A program made the translations under genes and the position numbers. The notes under the pieces are model-generated. The model saw only the letters and a program-made list of their open reading frames with translations. It was not told where the DNA came from and ran no database searches. A DNA stretch of 52,500 nucleotides from an uncultured Mesonia sp. (GTDB lineage: Bacteria; Bacteroidota; Bacteroidia; Flavobacteriales; Flavobacteriaceae): positions 1 to 52,500 of the forward strand of contig CANMOY010000012.1 in the NCBI GenBank assembly GCA_947499595.1. The letters are read 5' to 3'. Every line of letters starts with the position of its first letter. Within the stretch, counting starts at the first letter, position 1. Below are positions 52,367-52,500 of the stretch, one piece after another.

Positions 52367-52500
52367 AGACTGTCTCAAAACCATGCCATCATTGCAGTCT
52401 TTTTTTAAGGGTATATTTTTAAATTTTTTTATCTTTAAAAATGGAATATCAACAAGGAGAAGACCGGGAGCAATTAACTTTATACAGCACTTGTTTAGAC
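52367..52500 (+). mobile_element. Left end of an IS1182-type insertion sequence (cut by window edge)
   Basis: AGACTGTCTCAAAA at 52367 resembles the terminal inverted repeats of IS1182-family elements (CTGTCTCAAAA core). The transposase start follows 74 bases later. The sequence just before is the tail of the second single-gene unit. The right end is outside the window. Confidence 0.6.
52441..52500 (+). CDS. IS1182-family transposase, N-terminal part only
   Basis: Twenty codons are visible before the window ends, reading MEYQQGEDREQLTLYSTCLD. The GxDRxQxxL...CL(D/E) pattern is the usual start of IS1182-family DDE transposases in Bacteroidota. The terminal-repeat-like sequence upstream supports this. 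Nothing can be said about whether the rest is intact. Confidence 0.65.
   Translation, partial: MEYQQGEDREQLTLYSTCLD

Overview
The window looks like a chromosome segment of a Bacteroidota bacterium, most likely Flavobacteriaceae. It is AT-rich. Promoters match the Bacteroidota form TTTG-N19/20-TAnnTTTG, best seen before two tRNA genes, and genes lack obvious Shine-Dalgarno sites. Two secreted proteins carry Por/type IX secretion C-terminal sorting domains. The metal pump is the RND-outer-membrane fusion known from this phylum, and the mobile-element genes (RteC, IntDOT-like recombinase) are of Bacteroidota type. No 16S gene is present, so genus cannot be stated.

Layout. 1-4.4 kb: decayed accessory DNA with a small exported protein, an IS3-family transposase remnant and a pair of related thioredoxin-like exported proteins. 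4.4-12 kb: a K+-selective glutamate-receptor-type channel, a NYN/OST-HTH protein and two type IX secreted proteins. 12-17.2 kb: an exported YciI-like protein, methylmalonyl-CoA mutase (two subunits) with a DivIC/FtsB-like protein, and uridine kinase. 17.2-26.6 kb: a heavy-metal efflux locus (His/Cys-rich protein, RND pump fused to its outer-membrane channel, adaptor, 46-residue membrane peptide), an HD-domain protein, an orphan adaptor and a DUF3347 lipoprotein. 26.7-38.4 kb: housekeeping and envelope genes (purB, EamA transporter, sirtuin, CHRD lipoprotein convergent with an ECF sigma/anti-sigma pair, trmH, CarboxypepD_reg-like protein, DEAD-box helicase, CocE/NonD hydrolase). 38.5-43 kb: a tight sugar-phosphate operon, pfkA-gap-sugar kinase-pgi. 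43-45.2 kb: hemerythrin, DUF488, small membrane proteins and a Crp/Fnr regulator with a candidate operator. 45.5-45.8 kb: tRNA-Ser(GCT) and tRNA-Pro(TGG), each with its own promoter.

45.8-52.5 kb: an integrated element next to tRNA-Pro. It starts with nineteen 12-bp repeats, followed by an IntDOT-like tyrosine recombinase, RteC, an excisionase-type HTH protein, a winged-helix protein, a DnaC/IstB-like ATPase and an unknown protein. A perfect 16-bp sequence occurs in opposite orientation just upstream of the recombinase and the excisionase genes, which suggests shared control. The element is followed by two single-gene units. Each has its own promoter on a ~95-bp repeat and is bracketed by GTTGGCA and TGCCAAC. 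An IS1182-type insertion sequence begins in the tail of the second unit and runs off the window.

The least explained parts are the bracketed single-gene units, the 12-bp array and the 16-bp inverted pair.
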